Part shown: positions 6,272-13,766 of the stretch, in pieces | How positions within the stretch are numbered: the first letter of the stretch is position 1 | Layout: the number at the start of each line of letters is the position of its first letter | From: Rhodobacteraceae bacterium UBA6236 | GTDB taxonomy: Bacteria; Pseudomonadota; Alphaproteobacteria; Rhodobacterales; Rhodobacteraceae | Length of the DNA stretch: 18,639 nt | Assembly (NCBI GenBank): GCA_002440945.1 | Contig: DJWG01000010.1 | Location: forward strand, 288-18,926 | Reading direction: 5' to 3' | Translations under genes and position numbers: made by a program | The notes under the pieces: generated by a model | The model's input: the letters and a program-made list of their open reading frames with translations, nothing else | The model's database searches: none | Told to the model about the DNA's origin: nothing

Positions 6272-8257
6272 TCAGCCCGGCCCGACCACCGCACATTCGC
6301 CACCCCGCGCCACCAGACGGCGGCAGGCCAGATCCGCAGCCTGCTGCGACAGACCAAGGAAGTTCGCTTCGAACCCGCCCTTGCGCGGCACCACTTTGCG
6401 GAGGCTGTTTTCCAGCGTGTTCGTTTCCAGCAACGCCACCTGAAGAAGCTGCCGTTCGGCATGGTAGCGCGACGGGAAATTGCCGACGTTGATGCCCCAC
6501 TGATGCCCGCCCGAGGTCGAGATGCGGGTCACGACCTCCTGCTCGGCTTCGGCGGCCGGGGCAGTGGGGGCGACGGCCTCGACCACCACCTGATCGGCAA
6601 GGCTGTTCTTCAGGTCTGGATCGACAGGGCGGACCATCTTCTGCCCGGACGAGGTGACAACCTTCGGCAGTGGCGTCACCATGGCGCCTGCGGCCACGAA
6701 TGCCAGTTCCTTGGGCGCGGGTTCCGCCGGCGGAACCGGTGAAGGTGCGGCCAAGGCGACGACTTCGGTGGCCGGGGCCACGGGCGTCTCGGCAACCTCG
6801 ACCGGCGTTGCTTCAGGCTGAACGGGTGCGGCTTCCGCAGCGACAGCGGCGGGTTCCGGGCGCGCGGGCGCGGCGCGCGGGCGCAGCGTCGCCTTGTCGG
6901 CCGATGCGACCTTCACGTCACTTTCCTCTGCCGCGGCAGGGGCTGCCGGAGCCTCGGTCAAGGCTGCCGCGACGGCCTGTTCGGCGGCGGGCTGGATCGC
7001 ATCCAGCGCGTCCTTGGTTGCATCCGGCGTCGCAAGGACGATCGCCTCTTCGGCCTCGCTTCCCGGCTCGACCGAGGTTTCGTCCGCCGCCGCAGCCGCG
7101 GCCAACGCTTCGGTTTCGGGTTGCGGGGCGGTTGATTGTTCAAAGCCCGGTCCGCCATTCGCTTCGGCAAGGACGTCGTTGATGTTGCTTTGCATCGCCA
7201 TCAGCACCGCCGCAGGCGTGTCTTCGCCGTCAGGCGCGGCTGTGCCGGGGGCGGGGCGCGCCATCGGACGCGGGCTGGTGCCGATGCTGCCCTGGACGCG
7301 GATGGTCTTGGCGACCGCTCCGGGTTCTATGCTGACCGCGCCCGCGACGGCTTCGGCCACTTCGTCGGTTTCTGTCGCATCCACCATGTTGCCGACATAT
7401 TGCGGTTCTTGCGGCTTCTTCTCGATCACGTTGTTCGGGGCCAGGCCGAAGCCCATGTCCATCAACTCTGCCATCCGGGCGTTGCGTTGCGCGGTCGAGG
7501 TGCCGCCGAAGACGGTTGCGATGATGCGCTTGTCGCCCCGCTGCGCCGACGCGGTCAGGTTGAAGCCCGCAGGGCCGGTATAGCCGGTCTTGATCCCGTC
7601 GGCGCCCTTGTAGCTGTTGAGGAACCGCGCATTGGTCGCGGCCACCTGTGCCATGCCCGCATCGGCGGTGCGGCGCGAGAAAAGCCCGTAATATTGCGGG
7701 AAATCGTAAAAGAGGTGCCGACCCAGCATGGTCATGTCATGCGCCGTCGACAGGTGGCCCTTCGCGGTCAGGCCATTGGCGTTCACGAAGGTGGTTTTCG
7801 TCATGCCCAGCTGCTTGGCGGTGGCGTTCATCCGGCGCGCGAAGGCTTCTTGCGAACCGCCGATGCCTTCGCCGATCGCCGCTGCCGCGTCATTGGCCGA
7901 CTTGATCGCCGCCGCGCGGATCAGATAGCGCAGCGCGATCTTCTGTCCCGGCTTCAGCCCCAGACGCGAGGGCGGCTGGCTTGCCGCGAGTTTCGAGACG
8001 GTGACCATGCTGTCGAGAGAGATTTCGCCGCGCTCGATCGCCTGGAACGCGATGTAAAGCGTCATCATCTTGGTCAGTGATGCGGGATGCAGGCGGGTAT
8101 TGGCGTTGGTTTCATGCAGCACCTGTCCGGTGCGGGCGTCGATCATGTAATCGGCATAAGGCGCGGCCTCTGCCGCCAATGGCAACAGCAGCGAAAACCA
8201 GAAAGTCGCAAGAATCAAACGTCCATAGCGGACACACTGCCCAGCGAGTGCGGTCAC
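6272..8257 (-). CDS. D-alanyl-D-alanine carboxypeptidase (PBP5/DacF type) with SPOR domain
   Basis: A 661-residue periplasmic serine DD-peptidase that would trim the terminal D-Ala from peptidoglycan pentapeptides. A signal peptide spans ~1-31, with cleavage near AEA-APYADY. The penicillin-binding catalytic domain (~33-280) has all three active-site motifs: SLTK (Ser60-Lys63), SAN (120-122) and KTG (223-225). Residues ~285-575 are a long Ala/Pro/Glu/Val-rich, low-complexity linker. The C-terminus (~580-659, from HQWGINVGNF) is a SPOR domain, which in other proteins binds denuded glycan strands at the division site. The usual PBP5 beta-domain and membrane-anchoring helix are not apparent. The start is GTG at 8257, with AAGGGACAG upstream. 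It is monocistronic and divergent from clpS. Confidence 0.93.
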   Translation of the reverse strand: MTALAGQCVRYGRLILATFWFSLLLPLAAEAAPYADYMIDARTGQVLHETNANTRLHPASLTKMMTLYIAFQAIERGEISLDSMVTVSKLAASQPPSRLGLKPGQKIALRYLIRAAAIKSANDAAAAIGEGIGGSQEAFARRMNATAKQLGMTKTTFVNANGLTAKGHLSTAHDMTMLGRHLFYDFPQYYGLFSRRTADAGMAQVAATNARFLNSYKGADGIKTGYTGPAGFNLTASAQRGDKRIIATVFGGTSTAQRNARMAELMDMGFGLAPNNVIEKKPQEPQYVGNMVDATETDEVAEAVAGAVSIEPGAVAKTIRVQGSIGTSPRPMARPAPGTAAPDGEDTPAAVLMAMQSNINDVLAEANGGPGFEQSTAPQPETEALAAAAAADETSVEPGSEAEEAIVLATPDATKDALDAIQPAAEQAVAAALTEAPAAPAAAEESDVKVASADKATLRPRAAPARPEPAAVAAEAAPVQPEATPVEVAETPVAPATEVVALAAPSPVPPAEPAPKELAFVAAGAMVTPLPKVVTSSGQKMVRPVDPDLKNSLADQVVVEAVAPTAPAAEAEQEVVTRISTSGGHQWGINVGNFPSRYHAERQLLQVALLETNTLENSLRKVVPRKGGFEANFLGLSQQAADLACRRLVARGGECAVVGPG

Positions 8258-8606
8258 GTTTCTGTCCCTTCGTCTGCCTCGGCGCGCCCGGATTTTTGGA
8301 TTTGGGCGTCACTGGCGGCAACGATAACATATGCGGTGCTGCGCGAAAACTGCCTATTTTCAACGCCTTTTCCGACGAAGTTGTGGGCGCTTGCCAACAT
8401 CTTGGGGTGAAATGGCAATGGCCGACTAGATAAGCTCTGTGGATGGTTTTGCAGCGGAAGGATCGCCGCCGGTTGGGCAACAAAGCCCGAGGATTGTGCC
8501 GGGCCGATGCAAAGAACAGCCCACCCTCTTTTCGGCGCGGGGCAAGAGATTATATTCTTGGTTCAGACTGGACTTTCCCGAATCCCTGCAACCTCGGAGC
8601 GCCTGC
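8258..8606. other. Divergent intergenic region between dac and clpS
   Basis: A 349-base gap with no credible gene. It must hold the promoters for the leftward dac gene and rightward clpS. A small dyad, GAAAA (8345-8349) and TTTTC (8357-8361) around 7 bases, lies in its most AT-rich part. I could not assign a convincing -35/-10 pair. CTTGGGG at 8401-8407 with TAGATA at 8427-8432 has a 19-base spacer and is only a weak candidate. No riboswitch or terminator was recognised. Confidence 0.5.
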
Positions 8607-8948
8607 GTGACCTATCGCCCCCTCACCATGACCGACCGCAAGGAAGGCCCCGAAGGCGATGCGTCGGTCATCACCAAGACCAAGCCGAAAACGCAGCGCC
8701 CGCCGATGTACAAGGTCTTGTTGCTGAACGACGATTACACGCCGATGGAATTCGTCGTGCACATCCTTGAGAGGTTCTTCGGCCTCAGCCATGCCCAGTC
8801 GTTCGAGATCATGCTGACAGTCCACAAGAAGGGGCTGGCGGTGGTGGGCGTCTTTTCCTATGAGGTCGCGGAAACCAAGGTGGCGCAGGTGATGGATTTC
8901 TCTCGCCGCCATCAGCACCCCCTGCAATGCACGATGGAGAAGGAATGA
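8607..8948 (+). CDS. clpS: ATP-dependent Clp protease adaptor ClpS
   Basis: A 113-residue adaptor that delivers N-degron substrates to ClpA of the ClpAP protease in the cytoplasm. The core [20 protein letters not shown] (39-58) and [20 protein letters not shown] are hallmark ClpS sequences. The N-end residue pocket positions equivalent to E. coli Asn34, Asp35, Asp36 and His66 are present as Asn41, Asp42, Asp43 and His73. The GTG at 8607 is chosen because GGAG at 8596-8599 precedes it by 7 bases. The ATG at 8628 (106 residues) is the alternative but lacks a ribosome site. Upstream in-frame codons back to 8439 show no ClpS similarity. rsmC follows after 25 bases. Confidence 0.96.
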   Translation: MTYRPLTMTDRKEGPEGDASVITKTKPKTQRPPMYKVLLLNDDYTPMEFVVHILERFFGLSHAQSFEIMLTVHKKGLAVVGVFSYEVAETKVAQVMDFSRRHQHPLQCTMEKE

Positions 8949-8973
8949 CGCTGCCCCACCGGACCCGACCGGA

Positions 8974-9966
8974 ATGAGCGGGGATCGTCTGGAACTTGCC
9001 ATCCGGCCGGGGGATCTGCCCGAGAACGGGCGGATCGTTGTGCTTGGCCCTTCGACGGCGACCGACCTGTCGTCGCTTCCCAGGGATCGGATCGTCATCG
9101 AACAACCCCTGCGGCCCGACCACGATGCCTGGGCGGGGCTCGGCTACGATGTATCCCCTCATGCGGAAGGCCCGTTTGCAGCGGCCATTGTCTGCGCGCA
9201 GCGGGCGCGGGATGCCAGCCGCGCCGCGGTGGAGCGGGCGGCGGCCCTTGTGGTCAGCGGCGGGCCGGTCTGGGTCGATGGCGCCAAGACCGACGGGATC
9301 GACAGCCTGTTGAAAGACATCCGCAGCCGGGTCGAACTGTCGCCCGCGCTGGCCAAGGCGCATGGCAAGATCGCGAGTTTCCTGAACCCCGGGCCCGGGG
9401 CATTCGCCGACTGGCAGGCGCGGGATCTGGCACCGGTCGAGGGCTTCGTGACCCGGCCGGGCGTATTTTCGGCGGATGGCGTCGATCGCGGCTCGGCGCT
9501 GCTGGCTTCGGCCTTGCCTGCGGATCTGAAAGGCAAGGGCGCCGATCTGGGTGCGGGCTGGGGCTGGCTGTCGGCGCAGGTTCTGGCGCGACCGGCGGTC
9601 TCCGTTTTGCACCTGGTCGAGGCGGATCAGGTGGCGCTGGACTGCGCGCGCCGTAACGTTACCGATCCTCGCGCCCAGTTCCACTGGGCGGATGCGACGA
9701 GGTTCGACCCCGGGCAGCGGCTGGACTGGGTGGTGATGAACCCGCCCTTCCACGTCTCGCGCGCCGCCGACCCGTCGCTGGGCGTGGCTTTCATCCGCGC
9801 CGCGGCGGCCATGCTCGCGCCTTCGGGGCGGCTGATCATGGTTGCCAACCGTCATCTGCCTTACGAGCAGACGCTGGCGACGCTGTTCCGCCAGGTCGGG
9901 GAAACCGCGGGCGATGGCGGCTTCAAGGTGCTGACCGCATCGGGGCCGATCCGACGCCGACCGTAG
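8974..9966 (+). CDS. rsmC: 16S rRNA guanine-N2 methyltransferase RsmC-like
   Basis: A 330-residue class I SAM-dependent methyltransferase of the RsmC type, expected to methylate G1207 of 16S rRNA in 30S subunits. The N-terminal half (~1-150) looks like the degenerate, non-catalytic methyltransferase domain of the family. The C-terminal half starts at the conserved GVFSADGVDRGSALL (from 163). It has the SAM-binding DLGAGWGWLS (from Asp191) and the N6/N2-methylase tetrapeptide NPPF at 256-259. Length is near the usual ~340. It is read in the same direction as clpS, 25 bases downstream, and may share its transcript. The ribosome site before ATG 8974 is weak (CCGGA). A related RlmG-type function cannot be excluded from sequence alone. 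Confidence 0.88.
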   Translation: MSGDRLELAIRPGDLPENGRIVVLGPSTATDLSSLPRDRIVIEQPLRPDHDAWAGLGYDVSPHAEGPFAAAIVCAQRARDASRAAVERAAALVVSGGPVWVDGAKTDGIDSLLKDIRSRVELSPALAKAHGKIASFLNPGPGAFADWQARDLAPVEGFVTRPGVFSADGVDRGSALLASALPADLKGKGADLGAGWGWLSAQVLARPAVSVLHLVEADQVALDCARRNVTDPRAQFHWADATRFDPGQRLDWVVMNPPFHVSRAADPSLGVAFIRAAAAMLAPSGRLIMVANRHLPYEQTLATLFRQVGETAGDGGFKVLTASGPIRRRP

Positions 9967-10102
9967 GTCAGCGTTTGCGGCGCTGTCGCATGAGTATTTG
10001 GGCAAAGAAGAAGTTGCAGGCGAATCGCGGGCGTCTTGGCGGGGCAAGCGAGAATGGGGTTTTCCGGTTTCGTGGTGGCCCTGAAGGAAAAGGGTCTTCC
10101 AT

Positions 10103-10163
10103 AATCTCGACTGAAATAGCCGTAATTATTCCCTTGATAAAGGCGACCGCATAGATCGAGATT
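10103..10163. promoter_or_regulatory. Widely spaced inverted repeat upstream of sbp
   Basis: AATCTCGA (10103-10110) and TCGAGATT (10156-10163) are perfect inverted copies 45 bases apart, in the AT-rich part of the 239-base gap before the sulfate transporter operon. They end 42 bases before the sbp start. Spaced arms of this kind could be two half-sites for a regulator or could close a large leader hairpin. No factor is identified. Confidence 0.35.
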
Positions 10164-10205
10164 GTCTCCATCAGGCCTTGAACCGGGCCCAGAAGGAGAC
10201 AGACC

Positions 10206-11216
10206 ATGACAGCGGTATTTTTTCCCCGCCACAGGATGCGCGCCCGACTTGGGGCGACAGCAGTCGCGCTGATCGCGCTTTCGCTGCCGGCGGCGGCGCA
10301 GTCGCTTCTGAATGTCAGCTATGACCCGACGCGCGAACTTTACCGCGAGGTCAACGAGTCCTTCGTCAAGGACTGGGTCGCCAAGGGCAACCCCGAACCG
10401 AAGATCGAAACCTCGCATGGTGGATCGGGGGCGCAGGCGCGGGCGGTGATCGACGGTCTGAAGGCACAGGTCGTGACGCTGGCGCTGGCGTCGGACATCG
10501 ACAAGATCGCCAAGGCGGGCCAGTTGCCCGAGGATTGGCAGGCGAAGCTGCCGCATAATTCCTCGCCCTATACCTCAACCATCGTGTTCCTGGTGCGCGA
10601 GGGCAACCCGAAGGGCATCAAGGATTGGGGCGATCTGGTCGCCGATGGCGTCGAGGTCATCACGCCGAACCCCAAGACATCGGGCGGGGCGCGCTGGAAC
10701 TACCTGGCGGCCTGGGCCTGGGCAGAGAAGAACGGCAAGGATCCGAAGGCGTTCGTGAAGGCGCTTTATGCCCATGTGCCGGTGCTGGATACCGGCGCGC
10801 GCGGCGCAACCACCACTTTCGCGCAGCGCGGGATCGGTGACGTGCTGCTGGCCTGGGAAAACGAGGCCTATCTGGCGCAGAAGGAACTGGGCGCGGATCA
10901 GTTCGACATCGTGGTGCCAAGCGTGTCTGTCCTGGCCGAGCCGCCGGTGGCGCTGGTCGAAGGCAATATCGAGAGTGAAGATCAGCGCAAGTTGGCCGAG
11001 GCCTACCTGCAGTTCCTTTATTCCCCTGAAGGTCAGGCCATCGCCTTCAGGAACTATTACCGCGCCTGGGATGCGTCGAAGGCCAACCCGGAAGACGTCG
11101 CCCGTTTCCCGAAGCTTGATCTGGTGGATATCGCGGCCTTCGGCGGTTGGGCCAGGGTTCAGCCGGAACACTTCGGCGACGGCGGCATCTTCGACCAGAT
11201 CTACACGGCCAAATGA
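10206..11216 (+). CDS. sbp: Periplasmic sulfate-binding protein of the sulfate ABC importer
   Basis: A 336-residue precursor of the sulfate/thiosulfate-binding protein that feeds the CysTWA importer. A signal peptide (~1-31) ends at PAAA-Q, and the mature protein starts near the family signature [15 protein letters not shown]. Other conserved blocks are [30 protein letters not shown] and [25 protein letters not shown], the anion-binding regions of Sbp/CysP. AGAAGGAGAC directly upstream supports ATG 10206; an ATG 30 bases later is possible. It is the first gene of sbp-cysT-cysW-cysA, and its stop overlaps the cysT start. Sbp versus CysP (thiosulfate) preference cannot be decided here. Sulfur-starvation control is likely by analogy only. 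Confidence 0.95.
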   Translation: MTAVFFPRHRMRARLGATAVALIALSLPAAAQSLLNVSYDPTRELYREVNESFVKDWVAKGNPEPKIETSHGGSGAQARAVIDGLKAQVVTLALASDIDKIAKAGQLPEDWQAKLPHNSSPYTSTIVFLVREGNPKGIKDWGDLVADGVEVITPNPKTSGGARWNYLAAWAWAEKNGKDPKAFVKALYAHVPVLDTGARGATTTFAQRGIGDVLLAWENEAYLAQKELGADQFDIVVPSVSVLAEPPVALVEGNIESEDQRKLAEAYLQFLYSPEGQAIAFRNYYRAWDASKANPEDVARFPKLDLVDIAAFGGWARVQPEHFGDGGIFDQIYTAK

Positions 11217-12049
11217 TGGGACCGCTGGTCAACAGATCGCCCATGCCGGGCTTCCGGCTTGGCATGGGGATCACGCTTTGCCTCTTGTCGCTGGTCGTGC
11301 TTTTGCCCATCGCGGCATTGCTGGCGAAGGGCGCGGGGCTTGGCATCTCCGGCCTTTGGGCGGTGGCAAGCGGCGAACGGGTGGCGGCGGCGCTGGTGCT
11401 GTCCTTCCGGCTGTCGCTGATCGCGGCACTGGTGAACCTGGTGTTCGGGGTGCTGCTGGCCTGGGTGTTGACCCGCTACCGCTTTCCCGGGCGACGGCTT
11501 CTGGATGCGGCGGTGGACCTGCCTTTTGCCCTGCCGACGGCGGTGGCGGGCATCGCCTTGACCGCGCTTTATGCCCCGAACGGTTTTTTCGGAAGCATTG
11601 CCAAGGGCTTTGGCGTTCGCATCGCCTATACCGAATGGGGCATCCTGATCGCCCTGATCTTCGTGGGGCTGCCCTTTGTCACCCGCACCGTGCAGCCGGT
11701 GATCCAGGAAATCGAGCGTGAGGTCGAGGAAGCCTCGGCCACCCTTGGCGCAAGCCGCGCCTATACGCTCCGCCGTGTGATCCTTCCGATGCTGATGCCC
11801 GCGGCGCTGACCGGCTTTGCCCTCGCGCTGGCGCGGTCGGTGGGGGAATACGGATCGGTGATCTTCATCGCCGGAAACATCCCGCTCAAGACCGAAATCG
11901 CGCCCCTGCTGATCGTCATCCGGCTTGAGGAGTTCGATTACGACGGCGCGGCGGCGATCGGCATCGCCATGCTGACCATTTCCTTCACGATGCTGCTCGC
12001 CATCAACGCCATCCAGATCTGGAGCCGCCGGAGGATCGGATATGTCTGA
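11213..12049 (+). CDS. cysT: Sulfate ABC transporter permease CysT (CysU)
   Basis: A 278-residue inner-membrane permease with about six hydrophobic segments and the binding-protein-dependent transport fold. The EAA loop that contacts the ATPase is clear: [21 protein letters not shown] in the C-terminal half, followed by [18 protein letters not shown], a CysT hallmark. It forms the channel with CysW. The start overlaps the sbp stop (ATGATG at 11213; either ATG could be used). The stop overlaps the cysW start by 8 bases, so translational coupling is expected. Length is normal for the family. Confidence 0.95.
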   Translation: MMGPLVNRSPMPGFRLGMGITLCLLSLVVLLPIAALLAKGAGLGISGLWAVASGERVAAALVLSFRLSLIAALVNLVFGVLLAWVLTRYRFPGRRLLDAAVDLPFALPTAVAGIALTALYAPNGFFGSIAKGFGVRIAYTEWGILIALIFVGLPFVTRTVQPVIQEIEREVEEASATLGASRAYTLRRVILPMLMPAALTGFALALARSVGEYGSVIFIAGNIPLKTEIAPLLIVIRLEEFDYDGAAAIGIAMLTISFTMLLAINAIQIWSRRRIGYV

Positions 12050-12917
12050 CCTGCCCCTGAACACCCGCCGGACCCGGTTCCGGAACCCCGCCGATGAAGG
12101 GGTGGTGACAAAGGTCGCCGCGATCCTTGTGGTCGTCCTGCTGCTGGTGATCCTGCTTTTCGCACCCCTGGTCGCGGTCTTTGCCGAGGCGCTGGCGAAG
12201 GGCATGGGCGAGGCCGTCGCGTCGCTTGCCCATCCCGATGCCCGGTCGGCCATCGGGCTCACGCTGCTTGTCACCGCCATTGCCGTGCCGTTCAACGCCG
12301 TCTTCGGCATTGCTGCCGCCTGGACGATCACCAGGTTCGATTTCCGCGGCAAGGCGTTTTTGCTGACGCTGATCGACCTGCCGTTTTCCGTCTCGCCGGT
12401 CGTGGCGGGGCTTTGCCTTGTGCTGCTTTTTGGCAAGAACGCAACGCTGGGCGGGTGGCTGGTGGCGTCGGGAATGCCGGTGATCTTTGCGCTGCCGGGG
12501 ATCATTCTGGCCACCATGTTCGTGACCTTCCCCTTCGTGGCGCGGGAACTTGTCCCGGTCATGATCGAACAGGGCAAGGCCGAGGAAGAGGCGGCGCTGA
12601 CGCTTGGGGCCGGCGGTTGGCGGGTGCTCCGCACCGTGACGCTGCCGAACATCCGTTGGGCGCTCTTGTATGGCGTGCTGCTTTGCAATGCCCGCGCCAT
12701 GGGGGAATTCGGCGCGGTGGCGGTGGTTTCGGGCAAGATCCGCGGCGAAACCGCCACGATGCCGATCACCATCGAGATGATGTACAACGAATACCTCTCG
12801 GTCGCCGCCTTCAGCATGGCTGCGGTGCTGGCGCTTCTGGGGCTGGTCACGCTGGCGATGAGGTCGCTTCTGGAATGGCGTCACGCCGATCAGCTGGCCG
12901 CAACATCCAGGCATTGA
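12042..12917 (+). CDS. cysW: Sulfate ABC transporter permease CysW
   Basis: A 291-residue inner-membrane permease, partner of CysT. After a cytoplasmic N-terminus (~1-22) it has about six membrane helices. The EAA loop EEEAALTLGAGGWRVLRTVTLP is followed by NARAMGEFGAVAVVSGKIRG, which is typical of CysW and distinguishes it from CysT. Its ATG lies inside the end of cysT. The cysA start is 12 bases after its stop, with AAAGGA between them. Confidence 0.95.
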   Translation: MSDLPLNTRRTRFRNPADEGVVTKVAAILVVVLLLVILLFAPLVAVFAEALAKGMGEAVASLAHPDARSAIGLTLLVTAIAVPFNAVFGIAAAWTITRFDFRGKAFLLTLIDLPFSVSPVVAGLCLVLLFGKNATLGGWLVASGMPVIFALPGIILATMFVTFPFVARELVPVMIEQGKAEEEAALTLGAGGWRVLRTVTLPNIRWALLYGVLLCNARAMGEFGAVAVVSGKIRGETATMPITIEMMYNEYLSVAAFSMAAVLALLGLVTLAMRSLLEWRHADQLAATSRH

Positions 12918-12929
12918 AAGGAAAATCCC

Positions 12930-13649
12930 GTGCAGATCGAGATTGATGAGATTTCCAAGGAATTCGGCCCCACCGCGGCGCTGCATCCCGTGAGCCTTTC
13001 GATCCCTTCGGGGGCGCTGGTCGCGCTGCTGGGGCCGTCGGGGTCGGGCAAGACGACGCTTCTGCGCATCCTTGGGGGGCTTGAATATCCGACCTCGGGG
13101 CGGGTGCTTTTTGACGGGCGCGATGCCACGGGGCTTTCGGTGCAGGACCGCCGCGCCGGCTTCGTCTTCCAGTCCTATGCGCTGTTCCGGCACATGACGG
13201 TGTTCGAGAACATCGCCTACGGGCTGCGTGCCCGGCCCCGCAAGGAACGGCCGATCGAAGCCGAGATCACCCGACGCGTCACCCGCCTGCTGGAACTGAT
13301 CCAGCTGCCCGATATCGGGAAGCGCTATCCCTCGCAACTTTCGGGCGGTCAGCGGCAACGCGTGGCGCTGGCCCGGGCGCTGGCGATCGAACCCCGGATG
13401 CTGCTGCTGGACGAACCTTTCGGGGCGCTCGATGCCCGGGTGCGCAAGGAATTGCGTCAGGGTCTGCGTGAAATCCATGACGCCACTGGCCTGACGACGA
13501 TCTTCGTCACCCACGACCAGGACGAGGCGATGGAGCTTGCCGATTTCGTGGTCGTCATGTCGATGGGCCGCATCGAACAGATCGGCCGCCCACAAGACAT
13601 CCGGTCGCGTCCCGCAACCGAATTCGTGAAGGATTTCATTACCGCCTGA
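12930..13649 (+). CDS. cysA: Sulfate ABC transporter ATP-binding protein CysA, short form
   Basis: A 239-residue cytoplasmic ATPase that powers sulfate import through CysTW. All nucleotide-binding motifs are present: Walker [10 protein letters not shown] (35-43), Q-loop Gln80, signature LSGGQ (136-140), Walker B ending in Asp160-Glu161, and H-loop His193. The start is GTG at 12930 after AAAGGA. The protein stops right after the nucleotide-binding domain (FVKDFITA), whereas most CysA proteins run to ~330-360 residues with a C-terminal TOBE-like regulatory domain. The DNA after the stop shows no continuation of such a domain in any obvious frame, so this looks like a naturally short protein and not a recent frameshift. 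It ends the operon; no strong terminator was seen. Confidence 0.92.
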   Translation: MQIEIDEISKEFGPTAALHPVSLSIPSGALVALLGPSGSGKTTLLRILGGLEYPTSGRVLFDGRDATGLSVQDRRAGFVFQSYALFRHMTVFENIAYGLRARPRKERPIEAEITRRVTRLLELIQLPDIGKRYPSQLSGGQRQRVALARALAIEPRMLLLDEPFGALDARVRKELRQGLREIHDATGLTTIFVTHDQDEAMELADFVVVMSMGRIEQIGRPQDIRSRPATEFVKDFITA

Positions 13650-13717
13650 CCTCCCGGACAGCTTAACACAAAGCCGTCCTCAGCTTGCCGCAGTCATGAC
13701 ACAGCCATCGGCGATCT

Positions 13718-13750
13718 CTTGCCTGTTGGCCCTGGGGCCAGGCGGGCAAG
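13718..13750 (+). other. Imperfect hairpin in the manC leader
   Basis: CTTGCC (13718-13723) pairs with GGCAAG (13745-13750), and inside this TGGCC (13727-13731) pairs with GGCCA (13736-13740), leaving small internal bulges. The structure ends 16 bases before the manC ATG and has no T run, so it is not an ordinary terminator. It could influence translation of manC or simply be chance pairing in G+C-rich DNA. Confidence 0.35.
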
Positions 13751-13766
13751 GTTCGGGGGCGGACAG

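Noticed and set aside
8401..8432. Possible sigma-32 or sigma-70 promoter for clpS (CTTGGGG ... TAGATA)
   Set aside because: The spacing of 19 bases and poor match to either consensus make it unconvincing.
8112..8483. 123-codon minus-strand frame upstream of and overlapping dac
   Set aside because: It overlaps the dac signal-peptide region in another frame and shows no domain or plausible start signal.
9968..10207. 79-codon minus-strand frame spanning the rsmC-sbp gap
   Set aside because: It has a hydrophobic N-terminal half but no similarity I recognise, overlaps the sbp start and upstream dyad, and has no good ribosome site. The region is better explained as a promoter.
11201..13595. Two long overlapping minus-strand open frames (549 and 530 codons) across cysT-cysW-cysA
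   Set aside because: They are shadows of the sulfate transporter genes, with low-complexity composition, no family features and no ribosome sites.
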